A stretch of 64,000 nucleotides of DNA. It comes from Gordionus sp. m RMFG-2023 (lineage: Eukaryota > Nematomorpha > Gordioida > Chordodea > Parachordodidae). Below the pieces are notes generated by a model. It ran no database searches and was not told the DNA's origin. It saw only the letters and a list, made by a program, of their open reading frames with translations. The translations under genes and the position numbers were made by a program. The stretch covers positions 55,136,569-55,200,568 of the forward strand of contig NC_088776.1 of the NCBI RefSeq assembly GCF_954871325.1, given 5' to 3'. Shown here one piece after another: positions 23,676-35,790 of the stretch. The first letter of the stretch is position 1. Each line of letters starts with the position of its first letter.

Positions 23676-26600
23676 TTAGCAATATCTATCTCCTTGAGCG
23701 GGATTTATGATAGGAATAAAGATTTCATTATGCCTGTTCGCAAATTGGCTCGGACTAATTGTTTATTCAAAAAGAGTATTAAAAATGTCATTTATTATGA
23801 AATAGTAAAAATTGAGAAAAATATGAAACATGTATTATAATCTTTGGTGAGGGGAGAGGGTCGTTATTAAATCTTTAAGGCAATTATTTGTAACTTTAAA
23901 AAATTGAAAAATTATAGATAGAAAAAGGGATATCTGATATAGATAATCGAAATTTTATGCTATATAAGGAATCCAAAACTTGTTTGAAAACTCTTGTATA
24001 TGAAATTTATAAATTTTTTAATGGAAGAGGGCTTATTTCTTTATTTTCATTAAAGTTTTAAGAAATTTGTGAGTTTTTTATTCAAGTTTTCGATGTCTCC
24101 TAATTTATATTTAACAATTTTTGACTATAAACTTGTTATATAAGGCGACCATGGGCTTCTGTGTTATGAATTGTCCATTATTTTGTAGAATTTTGATAAA
24201 CTCATTCCCCTTCGAGACAAAAGTAGACGGGAGAGCAAAACCTCCAAACATTCTAACGTAGCAGAAACCATTAGGGTCAGTCTTTATCTTTACCTAAATA
24301 TAATATATTGAGAATTTTTATTTCTTTAAATTATAATTCGAGACATCTACTAATAGCTCTATTGATTTAAGAAAATCAATCACTAACAAAATGTGGACAG
24401 TTAAAAATAAAAATCATAGATTAATCCCCTTATATATAATTAACTAGCTGTCAATTTAAATTCACGTAACAACTATCCTTAACGTAGAATATATTAAGTA
24501 AAGAATATGGAAATATTAACCGAAGGGCACGTTGGTATTGGAGGGTTTGAATCGAAAGGTGCAGCCAAGGATAAAGAGATGGTCGGTCCATCTCCGCCAT
24601 TTAAAATTTCCAATAATCGAGTTCTGGGGCAAGTTGAAGTGCTCAACGGACCATTAACCACAATCGGTACCGTGAAGGGTATCGTCGCGTCTTTTGTTTA
24701 TGAAATGCGTATAAATATATATGTATATAAATCAAATTTACTCCTATAAAAATAGAAATAAACTGACATTTTTTTTAAATTGAAAAAAAAGGACTAAACT
24801 ATAATAGTTATTATCATAGTCATGCCCAGTTAATATAATTAAATTATCATTAGATACATGTAAAGATTTTGCAATTAATTTTTTATGAGAATCATGTAAA
24901 TCAATTGTCGAAAAAAGCAATTATTTGATTTTATATTTATGGAAGAAAAGAAAAGGGCTTTTAGCTAAACAGTTTTATATGTTACTATTGCCCTCTGAAT
25001 TTATTAATTTTTTTTAGTCTGGCACCAAATCCAATTTTATATATATTTTTTTACTCCATTTATAATTAGGGCAAATTCGCGGGGAAGTTTAGAAAATATG
25101 AAATAAATCGAATAAATTTACATCATTTTTGTAACTTACCCTTCGCGCTAACCTTGAATGCAGAATTATTCATTTAGAGCGTATAAAATTTTTCCAGTAA
25201 TACACCATTTTTTTATGTTTGTTGCATAGTATATAAACCTTATTTAGCCAAAAAATATTATTTAAGACTCTAGATTTAGCAAATAAATGGCAGAAAGGTT
25301 GTCCTTCTCTTGACCAAATCTCGAGGCCCCGTTTTTTTTAGAAAATAAGTGAGATTAAATTTTCGGTCATATTAGTCTTGTCACATTTAAATATATTTCT
25401 TCCTAACCCCCACCCCTGGAAAGTTGGTAATCTTATCATTTTTTCTTTCAGTAAATTAAATTAATTACCAAAAAGGACTACCTTGCTGAAGTATTGAGGG
25501 TATTTATATAAAAGACCTACAGGCCCGGCCCTAAGCCTGGGTACACGGGTCGGGTTTTTAAATTATTTTAAATACCCGGACCGGTCTTAATATTTTAAAT
25601 CGTTTTTATTAACTATAAAAATAAATATAATATACTTTTAAAAAATGGTGGCCGGGCCAAAAAATCCGGGCCGCGCTGTACTTATGTATCGATTTACATT
25701 ATATATATAATAGATGAGCACAAACTTCTATCATTATTCCCATTGAGATACTTAAATATTTCAATAAAGCCAGATTTCATGCCAGTTTTAAGGTATTCTT
25801 TTCCAGTGATAGTGTAAGTGACTAATGTTAGGGTACCATAGTTCCTCACTTCGTAGAGATCATTCTTGCAAACTACTTCAAAGGAAGGGCAACAGTGTTT
25901 TCCGCAGAATTCGGGCTTTCGGCCATATTTTCTTTAATTTATTATATTTAAAAAGATATTATATATTGTTTTTTTCCCGGGGAAATCGAATAGAATAATG
26001 GATGTTAGAAGATAATAATTGTATGACTTTTTTAAGACTATATAATGTGCCTTTTCCTAGGTAATGCAGAAAATTTTTTTTTATAAAGCAAAATATCCAA
26101 CTAGGATACTATGTTTTAATATCTAAGATAAAAACTACAGTGTTGAGCAGATTTGATGGAAAACATTTCCATATTTTCTAATTTATTTGAAAATAAAATT
26201 ATTTGACTTGCAAAAAATTGTTAAAATAACATATTTATATATTCTTATCAATTAGTTAAATAATTTTATTTACAAACGAATCAAAAAATATGGAAATGTT
26301 TTCCGTTTAAATCTGCACAACACTGTATACAAGATTTTAAAAAGGTTGGGAGTTTGTTGTATTTTATATTTTAAATTTAATTACATTTGATTTTTTAAAT
26401 ATTATCATTTCAAAGTTTATTCCTCATAATTTTTTAAATAAATAAATATTCAAAGAGATTAAATAATTATATTGAGGATTGAATATGCTTGTTGTTAATG
26501 AAACATATTATATTACGTGGCTTTTTTTTATAGGATTTCATTTTATACGATTTGTACAGACAGTGTTGACTAGATTTAATGGAAAACATTTCCATATTTT

Positions 26601-28049
26601 TTTAATTTATTTTAAATTAAAGTTATTTGACTTGCGAAAAATTGTTAAAATAAGATAATTATATATTCTTATCAATTTTTACAAGCTAAATAATTTTATT
26701 TACAACTGAAATTAAAAAATATGGAAATGTTTTGAATTAAATCTGCACAACATTATATATAAAATCGAAAGGTATATTAGAATTTTTGGTATATTACATT
26801 TAAATTTTTCTAATGTTCGAAGAACTCATTTGGCCGTTGAGTTCTAACATCTGTATAGTACTAAACCTAAGAATTTCCCATAGTATTATCAGAAAATGTT
26901 GGTGTTAAGTTAATTATTAGTTTTCAAATTACGTATTTCAAATTATTCGATATATGTTAAATCATAAATTGTTTTTTATTTAACGTAAATTTAATAAAAT
27001 AACAAAAATATAAATAGGACAAGTCTATTTATTTAGGAAGACATTTAGAAACTATGGTCACGTCAGGATCATGTCTATCTATCTGGTCTAGACCAAAGAG
27101 CAGGCTATGGCCTTCACTAATAATATAAAGTACAATGATATTTATTTTGTATAATTTTAATTACACCATACCCTTTTTTGTAATTGTACTCATTTATGTC
27201 GTTGTACATTTCAGCGAAAAATTTGAGAGCCGCACCCACAAAAGGTACTCGCATGTAATCTATATTGGAAAGGAAGGATGTCGAGAGAAATATATTGCTG
27301 CTTTTTTTTAGGCGTTGTAATTTAGTTTTGTTCTTACCATCGTGAGTTTTGGTGAAAAGAGTATTTTCGATTATTGGATCAAATATACTGCTCGTTCTAA
27401 TTGTATCAACCTTAGGAATAGATTCATCTATTTTTGTGAGCCTCTTTTTAGTTATGTTTTTAATATTCTGAGCTTTGCTGAGAAAATTCTTTTTACCGGA
27501 CTTCTTAACGGAACTAAATATTCTACTTGTTTTATTCGTATCAGCGCTATGATCTGATTTAATGATTTCTATCAATTTTTCTTTCGTGTTCTCTATATCA
27601 TAATTTTTTAGGGGAATAATATTTTTAGCGACATTTTTAACGGAGCTAAATACGTCACTGATTTTGTACCCAAGCTTATTGAAGAACCCCTTCGGGTCTT
27701 CGGATACCTGTTTTTCCCCTGATTTGATGAGACTTAATTTTGATTCTTTATCTTGTTTAGTGTGGCCTTCTAAATCCTTAATGTATTGTTTCACTTTTTT
27801 TGCGATGTCCGGTGTTTCCAATTTTGGGTTGTCCTCATGAGAAGATATTCGATCTGATAAGTCACTGGGCGCGTGAATAGAAGTGTCAAATAAGGGATCC
27901 TTGTAACTATCTATATGACGTGATGACTGTGATGCTGGTGTTGAGCTAAATTGTCAATGAGAGCGTCATCTTTGTCGTGATAATCGGTTCCTTCATATTG
28001 AGAAAGTGCCAAAAGACCCAAAAGCACTAATAAAATAGACTTGTACATT
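23676..28049 (-). CDS. SOUL/HEBP-family heme-binding protein, gene A (frameshifted copy)
   Basis: Five exons: 28,049-27,172; 25,931-25,726; 24,690-24,521; 24,293-24,133; 23,754-23,676. All introns are GT-AG. The ATG at 28,049 opens a signal peptide (MYKSILLVLLGLLALS) and a His-rich stretch (HQHHSHH). A one-base shift near 27,925 then takes the frame to a stop; the rest of exon 1 is open in the next frame, giving a Lys-rich linker and the family module FLSNIDYMRVPFVGAALKFF. Exons 2-5 give the SOUL domain: CGKHCCPSF, YEVRNYG, FKYLNGNND, ATIPFTVP, NPPIPTCPS, CYVRMFGGFALPSTF, NRHNEIFIP. The domain resembles p22HBP/SOUL, which binds heme or tetrapyrroles; extracellular location is inferred from the signal peptide. 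The shift makes it a likely pseudogene unless it is an assembly error. Two Tc1-type MITEs sit in intron 1 and a GC-rich hAT-like remnant in intron 2. Confidence 0.82.
24521..24690 (-). other. Exon 3 of gene A (SOUL middle part)
   Basis: 170 bp, split codon at its start (phase 1 before, phase 0 after). Encodes ATIPFTVP...PFDSNPPIPTCPS, equivalent to the M(T/A)VPVT and DPPxPxxxxV motifs of SOUL/HEBP proteins. Same boundaries as 33,131-33,300 and 51,587-51,747. Confidence 0.85.
25509..25690. mobile_element. GC-rich hAT-like MITE remnant
   Basis: Starts with AGACCTACAGGCCCGGCCC, ends with GGCCGGGCC...CCGGGCCGCGC. This matches the ends of the MITE at 10,661-11,357, but the middle is short and the outer end on the right is lost. 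Lies in intron 2 of gene A. Confidence 0.55.
26138..26325 (+). mobile_element. Tc1/mariner-type MITE, copy 1
   Basis: 188 bp with ~40-bp terminal inverted repeats starting CAGTGTTGAGCAGATTT and ending inverted at CAACACTG, flanked by TA on both sides (26,136-26,137 and 26,326-26,327). TA duplication plus CAGT ends indicate Tc1/mariner mobilisation. Lies in intron 1 of gene A; no coding capacity. Confidence 0.85.
26561..26755 (+). mobile_element. Tc1/mariner-type MITE, copy 2
   Basis: Same family and orientation as 26,138-26,325, beginning CAGTGTTGACTAGATTTAAT and ending CTGCACAACATTATA. More diverged at the ends, TA duplication not clean. 235 bp from copy 1 in the same intron. Confidence 0.75.
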
Positions 28050-31000
28050 AATATAAGTAGAATTAATAAGGTTTTAAAAATATTATATAAATAAGATTTT
28101 TTTATGGCGATTAGTTTGTCGATAATAAATATTTTATCCTAATCGAAATGGTCACTCTATCTACGTGACAACTTGCAAAAGATATTTTTTGAGAAAAAAA
28201 AACAATAGAAAATAAATAACATTTATATAAAAAAAACGATAAAATCACCTAAAATAAGTTATAAATTGTATAGGGCGACCTTTTTATTTTACTATTATAA
28301 TCTCTTCAAATATTAGACATTGCAAAAATGTATTTTTGTACTTTTTTTCTTTGTATCCCAACAAGATATCTGTTTTTTTAATAACTTTAAAAAACAGTAC
28401 ATTTTTTTTGATAAATACGTTAAATTTATGAAAGATGTTGGTGAAATGACAACATGATATTTTTATTTTTTCAAGTGAAATAAAGCTTTATAAGTTTTAA
28501 ATAACATATCTTTTTTTTAGGTTTATTTGTAATTTAAAAAGTTTTTAATATAAGAAATTAAAGATTTCTTAAAAACCTTTTATTTGTCAAATTATATGAA
28601 TGACGTGGGAAAGAGATAGGTAATAATTTACTAAGTGATAATACTTTGTTATAGTTGTTATATGGATATTAAAGTTGATGTGAAATGATATTTTGTTAGT
28701 TTTAATAAATATAGTAATAAATAACATATAGATAAAGATATTTTATTTTATTAGTTTTAATCAATAGTATAATATTAGATATTAGTTATAGTAGAGGATA
28801 GGGTACTTATTTTTTTATAAATTCTTTACATTCGTTTTTGTTATTTAAATTTTAGCATATTCTTTCATATCGCCTTTATTTAAAGTATAAATGCGCAATC
28901 GTTTCATTATTTAAGTAAATGTTATGACAAATACATTTATAGATTTTGGTAAGAAAAAGGCATTAGAGTTCAGTCATCTCAAAGATAATACTAGTGCATA
29001 GCCGGATCTTGACAAAAATTTTAAATTATTTTATTTTCTTAATATTTTTTTATAACTTTTCAAGAAGAAAAGATCGCTTAAGATTTTTCCACTGTCGTTT
29101 TGAAATATCGTAGTTTTTTAACTGTCTAATTTATATTTTTAAAAAAACCTAGCCGTTAAAAAAAAAGAAATTCACAAATCGGTAGAGTAAACTTTTTGAA
29201 AATTTTTTCTGGGGTTGGTTGAGACCTGAAAAAAAGGTCCTAAGTTTGGTTTTAGTAATTTAATAAGAAATTCAGTGGGTAATCTTATTCATTATAACAG
29301 TGAAATTGCTTTTTATGATATTCGTTCTATTCCTTCTTTTTCTTAATTCGTTTAATAAATAAAGATTCAAAGTCTTTTTGATAGGTGTTCGGGTTAATAA
29401 ATTTTCCCGAAAAAAAATATAAAAATGAATAAATAGAAAATTTAGATTTGTTAAAATTTGATTGATAGAATTTTAACATTTTTAAACTATATTTATTACA
29501 TTTAAGCGAATTTCTGATGCTAATGTACGGTATACCTTTATTCAATATAGATTTAATTTCTATTATATTTTTTTTTGAAATTGGGAAGTGAAAGTGATTA
29601 AAGTATCCTTTTAATATGATGATTCAACTCTTTTGATAGTTCCGCATGAGAGAATAACACCTATATTAATGATGTTTATCTTTAGTCAATTTTTCCCACA
29701 AAAATTAATAAATATCAATTCGATATTTTAATTTCAAAATTAAATATATAAGGAAAAAAATAGCAACTATGAAATTACAAATTTCATATATGTATATTTA
29801 ATTAGACCTGCGAGCCCAAAATATAAATTGGTGGTAGAGGTTATTTTTTGGCAGTTGTGAGTTCTTGAAATTTTTCCTAGGGCCCATTTTTTAAAACACC
29901 ACGATTAAGATTTTAGCCTAAATAATATTAATGGGTTGTACCTCTATTTGCAAAATCTCGAGGCTTACATAATTTTAAGATCAGAATTCGAATCTGATAA
30001 AATTTCTTTCCAAAATCTAATCAAACTGCAGCTGTATTAAAAATTTGCGGCTAGATACCACCTCACCTCATCTCAACTGATATTCCTTTTGGAGTAGCAA
30101 ATTGATGGCAGCGATTTTTAAAAAAAAGGAAACTTTAACGAAAATTAAAATGTAAACATTTTTAAAAAGTAAAGTAAAAATGTGTCCTAAAAAATTTGGA
30201 TAGAACTTAAATAGACAAATAAATAGATGAGGCACAAAAATATCCAAGTTTCGTAATTAGAACTATTAATTCTAAATGATCGATTTTGTTCAATGGTTTA
30301 CCTTGTCGAGTTGAAGCCTATTTTCTAGACTAGAAACTCGAGTCCACACTAAACCGAAATCGTCTTAGTTATTTAGCTATATACTAGCCCTAACTTAAAA
30401 GTAACCTCTTTTTGAGGTCTTGCTAATAATATTGTTTATGTGCATCGGTTGATAGATTTTGCTATTAGACAATGTTGAGCAGTTTTTGGGAATATTATAT
30501 CATATCGCATCTGACAAGGTAAGATGGGTTAGAAATAAATAGATTATTCAAACAATAAAGTCATGTAAAAATGGAATATATAACGAAGAGACTTTTGTAT
30601 TTAGTCTTTGCGAAGCTATTAGTATCATTCTAATATATATTTATTGTTTACCAGTATAGTTGGGTAATTATTACTCTATTTTTTTTAGAGATTTAAGCCA
30701 ATTTGGCTAAAAAAATAAAACCGAGCTTTTAGTCGAAAACTATTATTTGGCCTCGGGGTATTTAATTAGAAAAAAAATTAATAAAAATTAAAACGTCTTG
30801 ATGTTAACGGATTTTTACCGGTACGCACCTAAAGATTGAGCCAAATTAGTCTTTACCCAAATATATTTATCAGAGGCTGGAGAGAGTGTTTATTTTATCA
30901 TTTTTTGTTCTCTTATAATAAAAGGCTAATCAGAAACTTTAAAATTCTCCTAGATTTTTCAAATATAAGGGTTCTAACATCATTTTGCCTCTCGTTTCTG

Positions 31001-31727
31001 ATGGCAATGAATGTTATTGTGCTTTGCGTTGTAAGGGGGTAAGACAAAATCTGGGCCTTCAATTTGAAGAAAATTTTTTTTTGCAATGCATGCTTATTAT
31101 AATGATTTTAAGAATTATTTATATATCTAGATAATCTTAAATTCCAAATAATATATAATTTTGTGAGCCGAGTCTAAATCATATCAATTAAGAAAAATTA
31201 ATTTTTTGGAAAGGTAATAATAATAATAAAAAGTAAACAATTGAATTTTAATTATTTGTAGCTATAGCGATCGCGCGTTACTTTTTATTTATGAAAAGTA
31301 ATATTCTTTAAACTAATCTTCTCCTCTAGTTAAGTATATATATATAGTATTGTATACTAAATAAAAAAAATTTATATATTTGCTAAATCCACAAGCTAAG
31401 CAATTAATTTTTACAATGGATTTCGCTAAAAATATGGTGTAATTTTTTAAACAAAATGGTAAAGTTATTCGATTTGTTTTAAGCTTATTTGATGAAACTT
31501 AGCCCAACTAACATTTTGCGAAATATACAATTTTTAGGCCTAACAACGCTTTATGTTTGTGCCAACAGGCGAAATCTTTTATTTTGCAAAGTTTAATGTG
31601 TAGATCTAAAAACATGATTATTATTTTTTTGGCAAGAAAATATATTATAATTGATTACACTAATAATTAAACCAAAATTATATAATATATATAGATATAT
31701 AAGGAAGGAGAAATTGGTGATGCAGAT
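28050..31727. other. Intergenic between genes A and B
   Basis: Beyond the gene A upstream blocks I see no gene. Partial MITE words occur near 29,810-29,970 (AGACCTGCGAGCCC; AAATCTCGAGGCTT) and 30,690. Short open frames (for example 29,327-29,545, Lys/Ile/Phe-rich) look like by-products of AT richness. Confidence 0.6.
28147..28286 (-). promoter_or_regulatory. Conserved upstream blocks, gene A
   Basis: Two blocks shared with genes C and D: AAATGGTCACTCTAT (about 28,148) and AACGATAAAATCACCTAAAA ... GGGCGACCTTTTT (28,233-28,286). They lie about 100-240 bp upstream of the ATG. A nearby CTACGTGACAACTT also has a counterpart upstream of gene B. Function inferred only from conservation. Confidence 0.45.
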
Positions 31728-34700
31728 TTAGCAATATCGGCCTCCTTGCGTGGGATTACTAATGGGGATGAAGATTTCATTATGTCTGTTCACAAATTGG
31801 CTTGGTCTTTTGTTAATTTAAATAGAATATATGTGTGATAATATCATTCTAAATATTAATTTTGTTAAATTATTATTTTTGATTGGTTTATGTTAAACGT
31901 CTCGATTCGAGCCTATTTTTAAAAACGGCCAACTCAATATTTTACCTAAAAAATGATTTTGCTAATAGATGTCAAAACCTGACCAAAATCTTGAGGCTTG
32001 CGTAATATTTATCTGGACAAAATGTTGAGGTCACCATTTTTAAAAATCGGCCTCGAATGGATCCGTTTAACAACACTAGTATTGGTTTAGAAATTTAATT
32101 AAATTTTTTAAAACAATATAAAATTATTGGCAGAAATAGAACATATTGAATTCTGATATTTGATAGAAGTGATAAATCCATAAAATATAGCATATTTAAT
32201 TTAAACACTTCCATATATCATAAATAATTGTCTATTTTGTTGTTCAACTACAAATATTTCATGTCGGGCCTTATATTTAAAAAAAATATCGAGCGGGCTT
32301 TAAAAAAATGAATTGTAAAACACCGCGATGGGTCGGGTTAGGCCGGGCTAAAACTAATTTCTATCGGGTCGGTCCTGAAAATTTTGCCATTTGCAGACCA
32401 ACTGATATAGATATTATTATTTAACAATGTAATAAACTAACTTGTTGTAAACGGCGGCAATGGGGCTGCTTGTTATAAATTGATCATTATTTCGCAAAAT
32501 TTTAATGAACTCATCCCCCTTTGATACAAATGTGGATGGAAGAGCATAACCTCCAAACATTCTAACATAGCAATAATCATTAGTCAGGTGCTCTATCTTG
32601 AGCTGTATATATCAAAGAAAAAAAAATAATTATATAAATTCATTTCCAATTATGATTCAAAGGCTCTTAATTTTATAATTTACCCACCAAATGAGAATAA
32701 CAAATTGTTTTGGATAGAAAATGATCACTTAGCTATCGCTTTCGCGGCCAATTAAAAAAATACCCGAACGCACATATACTTTTTTTTATTGATGCGCGTA
32801 ATAAAATTCTTTAATATTTGCTGAAGACACACAAGCCTGTTTGTATTCTTTGCTAAAAGTTGCGAAAATAAAATGCACAAAATGTGTATATTTTTAATTG
32901 CGCAGCGAAGATAAAGGCTTAGAGGAAAAAAATAATAATTCCGATTCATTTATATTCTTTCGAAAAAAACTAAAAGAGCCAAGAATACTCACTTTATTAA
33001 AAATGATTGCTCAATAACCATATTGTGTCATTCTGGGATAATGGATGTTTTAAAGTTAATTTTTTTTATCAAGACGATTCTGAGAAGGTCTATTCAATAT
33101 CATAATTAATATTTAAATTTAACTTTTTACCGAAGGGCAGGTAGGTTTTGGAGGATCGACATTGAAAGGTGGGACCAGGGTTAGAGAGATTTTTGGCCCA
33201 ACCCCGCCATTTATGATTTCCAATAATCTAGCCCTGGGGAAAGTCGAAGTGCTCAGCGGTCCTTTAACCGTAACCGGTACAGCGAAAGGTATCGTAACAT
33301 CTATTTTGTTGATGATATGCATATAATGTGTATGTATAAATTATTTCTATAATCTGTAATTTAATTGAATAAATTAAATCGTTTTTAAAAACCAGTTCTT
33401 AACGGTGACATTGATCCAACTTTTTAGTTATTTAAACACAGGCTCTTAACAAGGGTGCCCCAACCCCCATTGTAAATTTTCTTGTCTCGCAAATAATATA
33501 TGCCATTAAAAGGAAAAAGAAAGAAAAAATAAGTAAAAGTTAATAATAAAAAAAAGTAAAAACCAAAATTATTTTGGTAAAAATCTAATATAGCTATAGG
33601 CCTACAATAAGTGAATCTAAATATCTCCAATAAAATTTATGTATAAAATAATTTATCCAATAGTAACCTACCCCCTTAGAAAAATCCTGGATTGGGATAT
33701 GTTTAAACATCATTGAATTTATTACGAAAAATAACGAAAAGATAGTAGCAATAATATGTTTTTTATAAAAAAAAGGTATGTATTTACTAACTTAATTTTA
33801 TAGAATGATCAAATATTAGGCTTTTATTTTAGATTAAGGCCAAATATTTTTTTAATAGTTACTCCTAGTGCATTCAAATACAACAGTGGCTAGCGCACTA
33901 TATTTTTCCCATTATAAAACCAAATTTCTTTTGATATTCTAATCCAAATAAATATATTTTCCAACCCAACCTCTGGCAAAAAAAAAAGATGGGTTTGATA
34001 ACGATGATGTTTTGGAATTCATATTATATATATTTTTTGTAAAATTTTTAATAGATATAACCTCTCTAAATAACTGATTATAAATTAAATAATTTAAAGG
34101 AGTATCTAAATTAAAACAAACGCGAATATATCACATATTATAAAGTAATTTAGATGAACACAAACTTCTGTCGTTATTCCCATTGAGATACTTAAAGATT
34201 TCGATGATGCCAGACTTTAGGCCAGTGTTAAGGTATTCATTCCCATTGACAGTTATACTGACCAGTGTCAAGTTACCGTAGTTCCTTACTTCGTAAAGGC
34301 GATTCTTACAAACCACTCTAAAGGAAGCGCAAGAGTGTTTCCAGCAGAAGTCGGGCTTTAACCCATATTTCCTTTAATATTTTTTTTTAAATGTATATGT
34401 TATATATTAACCAACACATTTTTTTAGCGGGACAGAAAATAATAATTTCAATTGTAAAATTTATTTGCCCTTTCGAATCGAAATATCTATTTTTTTTAAA
34501 TAAAAATAGAAAAATGATTTTAAAAAAAAAACCATGAAAAAGGACATCTACCGAGGGTTACGTTAGAGAGAAGAAAGAAAGTGACAGTGAAATATTATTT
34601 ATTGGAGATTCATCAATTGAGCACCTAATTCAAACCTATTTTTTATATTTTTATCATTGCTAGATTGAATATTTTTTTTTAAACTTAGATATGAGATCAA

Positions 34701-35589
34701 TTTAATCAAATACATTGCATGTCCTTAATTTTGAAATTAGTGGGGATTAATTTTATCGCTTATTAACATAATCATTTAGTTTTATAAATAAAAAAAATGT
34801 TTGCTTTATACATATAATTTAACTTATGCGGAACTTTCTTTTTTTTTTAATTAGAAAAGTTTTTTAAGCTAGAATTACAACAAAAATCGTGCATTAATAT
34901 ATTTTCAATATAATAAAATTTTACCCTTTTGTGTAATTATAATCGGTTATGTCGTTGTACATTTGCGCGGAAAATTTTAAAGCGGCAGAAGCAAAAGGTG
35001 CTCGCATGAGATCCATGTTGCTAGAGAGGAAGGATGTCGGGAGAAATATGCTACCAGTATTTTGACCAGAATTTTTCATTTTTATAAGTTCCTTTTGGAC
35101 TTTTATGAGCTCTATTTTATTAGTAACATTCTTCAAATGAGTTTTGGCGAAAAAAATATTTTTAATGGCCTTCTTAGCAGTTTCAAATTCTTTGACGAGT
35201 ATATCAATATCATAACTATGGCGTATTTTCTTTGAATCAGGCTCGAGATGAGAAGAATTAACGTGTTGTCCCGTTGATTTTGTAAAATTAAATCTTGATA
35301 CTAATTTATGAGAATCCACTTTTATGTGTTGTCTCAAATTTTTGAGGATGTTAGATAGTTCTGATTTTTGCTTTCCATTATTAGAATACTTTTGATCCTG
35401 TAATAATTCATTGGATGCCTGAATCTCAAGATGGGAAATACCAACAGGGGAATGGACATGCACCTTATACCCATCAAGGTGACTATGATAGTGGGAGAGG
35501 GAATCGTTTACGACACCATTATCTATGATGTGTCTCGTCCCACAATATATTAAAACTACAAAATACAACCCAAGTACTATTAAATACAT
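31728..35589 (-). CDS. SOUL/HEBP-family heme-binding protein, gene B (intact)
   Basis: Five exons: 35,589-34,925; 34,371-34,166; 33,300-33,131; 32,602-32,442; 31,806-31,728. Total 1,281 bp, 426 residues plus stop; all junctions are GT-AG and the phases (2,1,0,2) match genes A and D. I chose the ATG at 35,589 because MYLIVLGLYFVVLIYC aligns with the signal peptides of the paralogues; the frame is open further upstream without an ATG that fits. His-rich SHYHSHLDGYKVHVHS follows, then a Lys-rich linker with ENF-poor, charged sequence, the module IFLPTSFLSS...FASAALKFSAQMYND, and the SOUL domain (about residues 240-420): LYEVRNYG, FKYLNGNND, VTIPFAVPVTV, DPPKPTCPS, CYVRMFGGYALPSTF, FVNRHNEIFIPI. 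It has CWKHSC where A and D have an adjacent Cys pair. Probably secreted and heme-binding by family; linker role unknown. Confidence 0.9.
31891..32072 (+). mobile_element. Palindromic MITE in intron 4 of gene B
   Basis: Ends TGTTAAACGTCTCGATTCGA and its inverted GATCCGTTTAACA; interior shares AAAACGGCCAACTCAATATTT with the copy at 42,370. The 9 bases ATTGGTTTA end the left flank (31,882-31,890) and recur at 32,081-32,089, the position expected if a 17-bp duplication had decayed. Confidence 0.7.
32255..32400. mobile_element. GC-rich hAT-like MITE remnant in intron 4 of gene B
   Basis: Words TGTCGGGCC, GAGCGGGCT, GGGTCGGGTTAGGCCGGGC and ATCGGGTCGGTCC stand out in AT-rich intron sequence and resemble the ends of the 10,661-11,357 family. 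Ends and duplication not defined. Confidence 0.4.
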
Positions 35590-35654
35590 TAATAGTACTA
35601 GAGTTAATTTATCTAGGTAAGAAATTTTGAAATTAAAAAGCAAATTATTTTATT

Positions 35655-35790
35655 TTGGGACACCCTAATATATACGTGACAATTATATTTATTTCAAGAA
35701 AAAAAAAATACCAATATAATATCATTCATTTTAACAAATAAAGAAACAATTAAATTACATAACAGGTATAAGTATAGATGATTTGTTTAT
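35655..35790 (-). promoter_or_regulatory. Upstream blocks, gene B
   Basis: GGGACACCCTAATATATACG and GTGACAATTAT just upstream of the ATG resemble GGTCACTCTATCTACGTGAC of gene A and GGACGCCCTAT of gene C. The second block (the ACCTTTT motif) is weak or absent here. Conservation-based inference only. Confidence 0.3.

Noticed and set aside
24507-24749. Plus-strand 80-codon frame
   Set aside because: It is antisense to exon 3 of gene A, whose minus-strand translation matches the SOUL family and its paralogues.
27117-27171. Exon 1 of gene A reading on to a stop near 27,117
   Set aside because: Homology to B and D ends exactly at a GG|GT donor, and the residues after it are not conserved; treated as intron.
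27342-27557. Plus-strand 71-codon frame
   Set aside because: Antisense to exon 1 of gene A.
29327-29545. Minus-strand 72-codon frame
   Set aside because: Composition typical of AT-rich non-coding DNA; no motif and no splice or promoter context.
34921-35643. Start of gene B at 35,643
   Set aside because: That codon is TTG; the ATG at 35,589 gives a signal peptide aligned with the paralogues.
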